Positions 61,701 through 64,000 of a stretch of 64,000 nt of DNA are shown piece by piece. The DNA comes from Drosophila pseudoobscura (Eukaryota > Arthropoda > Insecta > Diptera > Drosophilidae). The notes below the pieces were generated by a model. The model ran no database searches. It saw nothing but the letters and a program-made list of their open reading frames with translations, and was not told the DNA's origin. The stretch lies in NCBI RefSeq assembly GCF_009870125.1, contig NC_046681.1, positions 25,008,001 to 25,072,000 of the forward strand, given 5' to 3'. The stretch's first letter is position 1. Each line of letters starts with the position of its first letter. The position numbers were made by a program, and so were the translations under genes.

Positions 61701-64000
61701 GTCCCTTTTTCCGATGGCAGTCGATTGGCAGGACTCTCCCGATCACGAAAAGACATGCCGCACTCCGATCGGATGCCGGATAGCAGAGATATAGCGTGCA
61801 GAAAACCCAGTATTCTAACGAATCCAAATCTTCAGAAGGCTATATTTCAGACAAATAGGGCCACATCGCTGCAGGACCAACTCTCCTAGGATCGTGAGAA
61901 TCCAGACTGTCGAACTGCATTAAAATCTCGACTTTGAAAATGAGGCCGATTTTTTGCAATTTTAATGATGTAACCATCATGATTTTTTGCGAAAATCGTG
62001 AGGAAATGGAAGTCCCTTTTTCCGATGGCAGTCGATTGGCAGGACTCTCCCGATCACGAAAAGACATGCCGCACTCCGATCGGAGGCCGGATAGCAGAGA
62101 TATAGCGCGCAGAAAACTCAGTATTCTAACGAATCCAAATCTTCAGAAGGCTATATTTCAGACAAATAGGGCCACATCGCTGCAGGACCAACTCTCCCAG
62201 GATCGTGAGAATCCAGACTGTCGAACTGCATTAAAATCTCGACTTTGAAAATGAGGCCGATTTTTTGCAATTTTAATGATGTAACCATCATGATTTTTTG
62301 CGAAAATCGTGAGGAAATGGAAGTCCCTTTTTCCGATGGCAGTCGATTAGCAGGACTCTCCCGATCACGAAAAGACATGCCGCACTCCGATCGGATGCCG
62401 GATAGCAGAGATATAGCGTGCAGAAAACCCAGTATTCTAACGAATCCAAATCTTCAGAAGGCTATATTTCAGACAAATAGGGCCACATCGCTGCAGGACC
62501 AACTCTCCTAGGATCATGAGAATCCAGACTGTCGAACTGCATTAAAATCTCGACTTTGAAAATGAGGCCGATTTTTTGCAATTTTAATGATGTAACCATC
62601 ATGATTTTTTGCGAAAATCGTGAGGAAATGGAAGTCCCTTTTTCCGATGGCAGTCGATTGGCAGGACTCTCCCGATCACGAAAAGACATGCCGCACTCCG
62701 ATCGGAGGCCGGATAGCAGAGATATAGCGCGCAGAAAACTCAGTATTCTAACGAATCCAAATCTTCAGAAGGCTATATTTCAGACAAATAGGGCCACATC
62801 GCTGCAGGACCAACTCTCCCAGGATCGTGAGAATCCAGACTGTCGAACTGCATTAAAATCTGGACTTTGAAAATGAGGCCGATTTTTTGCAATTTTAATG
62901 ATGTAACCATCATGATTTTTTGCGAAAATCGTGAGGAAATGGAAGTCCCTTTTTCCGATGGCAGTCGATTGGCAGGACTCTCCCGATCACGAAAAGACAT
63001 GCCGCACTCCGATCGGAGGCCGGATAGCAGAGATATAGCGCGCAGAAAACTCAGTATTCTAACGAATCCAAATCTTCAGAAGGCTATATTTCAGACAAAT
63101 AGGGCCACATCGCTGCAGGACCAACTCTCCCAGGATCGTGAGAATCCAGACTGTCGAACTGCATTAAAATCTCGACTTTGAAAATGAGGCCGATTTTTTG
63201 CAATTTTAATGATGTAACCATCATGATTTTTTGCGAAAATCGTGAGGAAATGGAAGTCCCTTTTTCCGATGGCAGTCGATTAGCAGGACTCTCCCGATCA
63301 CGAAAAGACATGCCGCACTCCGATCGGATGCCGGATAGCAGAGATATAGCGTGCAGAAAACCCAGTATTCTAACGAATCCAAATCTTCAGAAGGCTATAT
63401 TTCAGACAAATAGGGCCACATCGCTGCAGGACCAACTCTCCTAGGATCGTGAGAATCCAGACTGTCGAACTGCATTAAAATCTCGACTTTGAAAATGAGG
63501 CCGATTTTTTGCAATTTTAATGATGTAACCATCATGATTTTTTGCGAAAATCGTGAGGAAATGGAAGTCCCTTTTTCCGATGGCAGTCGATTGGCAGGAC
63601 TCTCCCGATCACGAAAAGACATGCCGCACTCCGATCGGATGCCGGATAGCAGAGATATAGCGTGCAGAAAACCCAGTATTCTAACGAATCCAAATCTTCA
63701 GAAGGCTATATTTCAGACAAATAGGGCCACATCGCTGCAGGACCAACTCTCCTAGGATCGTGAGAATCCAGACTGTCGAACTGCATTAAAATCTCGACTT
63801 TGAAAATGAGGCCGATTTTTTGCAATTTTAATGATGTAACCATCATGATTTTTTGCGAAAATCGTGAGGAAATGGAAGTCCCTTTTTCCGATGGCAGTCG
63901 ATTGGCAGGACTCTCCCGATCACGAAAAGACATGCCGCACTCCGATCGGAGGCCGGATAGCAGAGATATAGCGCGCAGAAAACTCAGTATCCTAACGAAT
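52760..64000 (-). repeat. 311-bp satellite array, main block, about 36 monomers, open-ended
   Basis: Monomers at strict 311-bp spacing run to the window end. Class A has GATGCCGG, GCGTGC, AACCCAG and usually CTCCTAGG. Class B has GAGGCCGG, GCGCGC, AACTCAG and CTCCCAGG. Recombinants occur (for example at 57,269). Minor markers (ATTAGCAGG, GATCATGAG, ATCTGGAC) recur in a non-random order. The array continues past 64,000. Confidence 0.97.

Noticed and set aside
30591..63933. Overlapping sense and antisense open frames (75, 88 and 104 codons) in every satellite monomer
   Set aside because: The monomer is 311 bp, not a multiple of three. The frames exist because the repeat happens to lack stops, have GTG/TTG or arbitrary starts, resemble no domain, and are copied with the satellite.
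52760..64000. CRISPR-like array of regular repeats
   Set aside because: There are no unique spacers. The whole 311-bp unit is repeated, in a eukaryotic genome.

Overview
The window is insect nuclear DNA, almost certainly Drosophila. It has short introns of 60-80 bp with fly-type splice sites, two adjacent animal-type fatty acid synthase genes with fly exon structure, CA microsatellites, a Ty3/gypsy retrotransposon primed by an insect-type tRNA-Lys, and a complex satellite. I cannot fix the species from the sequence. All four host genes read on the minus strand, and every host gene is spliced.

Layout. 1.8-9.4 kb: FASN1, complete from the 3' end to the start codon (2443 residues predicted). 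Its probable TATA promoter and 5' untranslated exon lie at 13.1-13.5 kb. 14.3-23.0 kb: FASN2, a complete paralogue (2410 residues predicted) with one additional intron. 26.0-26.6 kb: a small three-exon gene for a linker-histone-like basic protein. 28.8-30.1 kb: a mitochondrial RTN4IP1-type reductase. The stretches between these genes are AT-rich, and I see no further genes in them.

From 30.5 kb to the end the window is repetitive. A 311-bp satellite runs in one orientation (30.5-31.7 kb). It then meets a 2.1-kb imperfect palindrome centred near 32,681, whose arms carry a duplicated gene fragment with a poly(A) signal. The satellite resumes beyond it in the opposite orientation. A 9,634-bp LTR retrotransposon (36,594-46,227; 1,865-bp LTRs, Gag with a RING finger, Pol reached by a -1 frameshift, no env) sits in the satellite with a 4-bp GATA target duplication. 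About 1.1 kb of satellite follows, then a second copy truncated at its 5' end (47,319-52,759) that ends at exactly the same satellite position. The satellite then continues beyond the end of the window (52,760-64,000, about 36 monomers) with visible higher-order structure.

Function. FASN1 and FASN2 are cytosolic type I synthases that make long-chain fatty acids, and all catalytic residues I looked for are present in both. RTN4IP1 proteins are mitochondrial NAD(P)H oxidoreductases linked to coenzyme Q and complex I. The most interesting parts are the inverted duplication, a candidate long hairpin-RNA locus; the RING-bearing Gag; and the shared-junction truncated retrotransposon, which points to a rearrangement inside the satellite rather than a second insertion.
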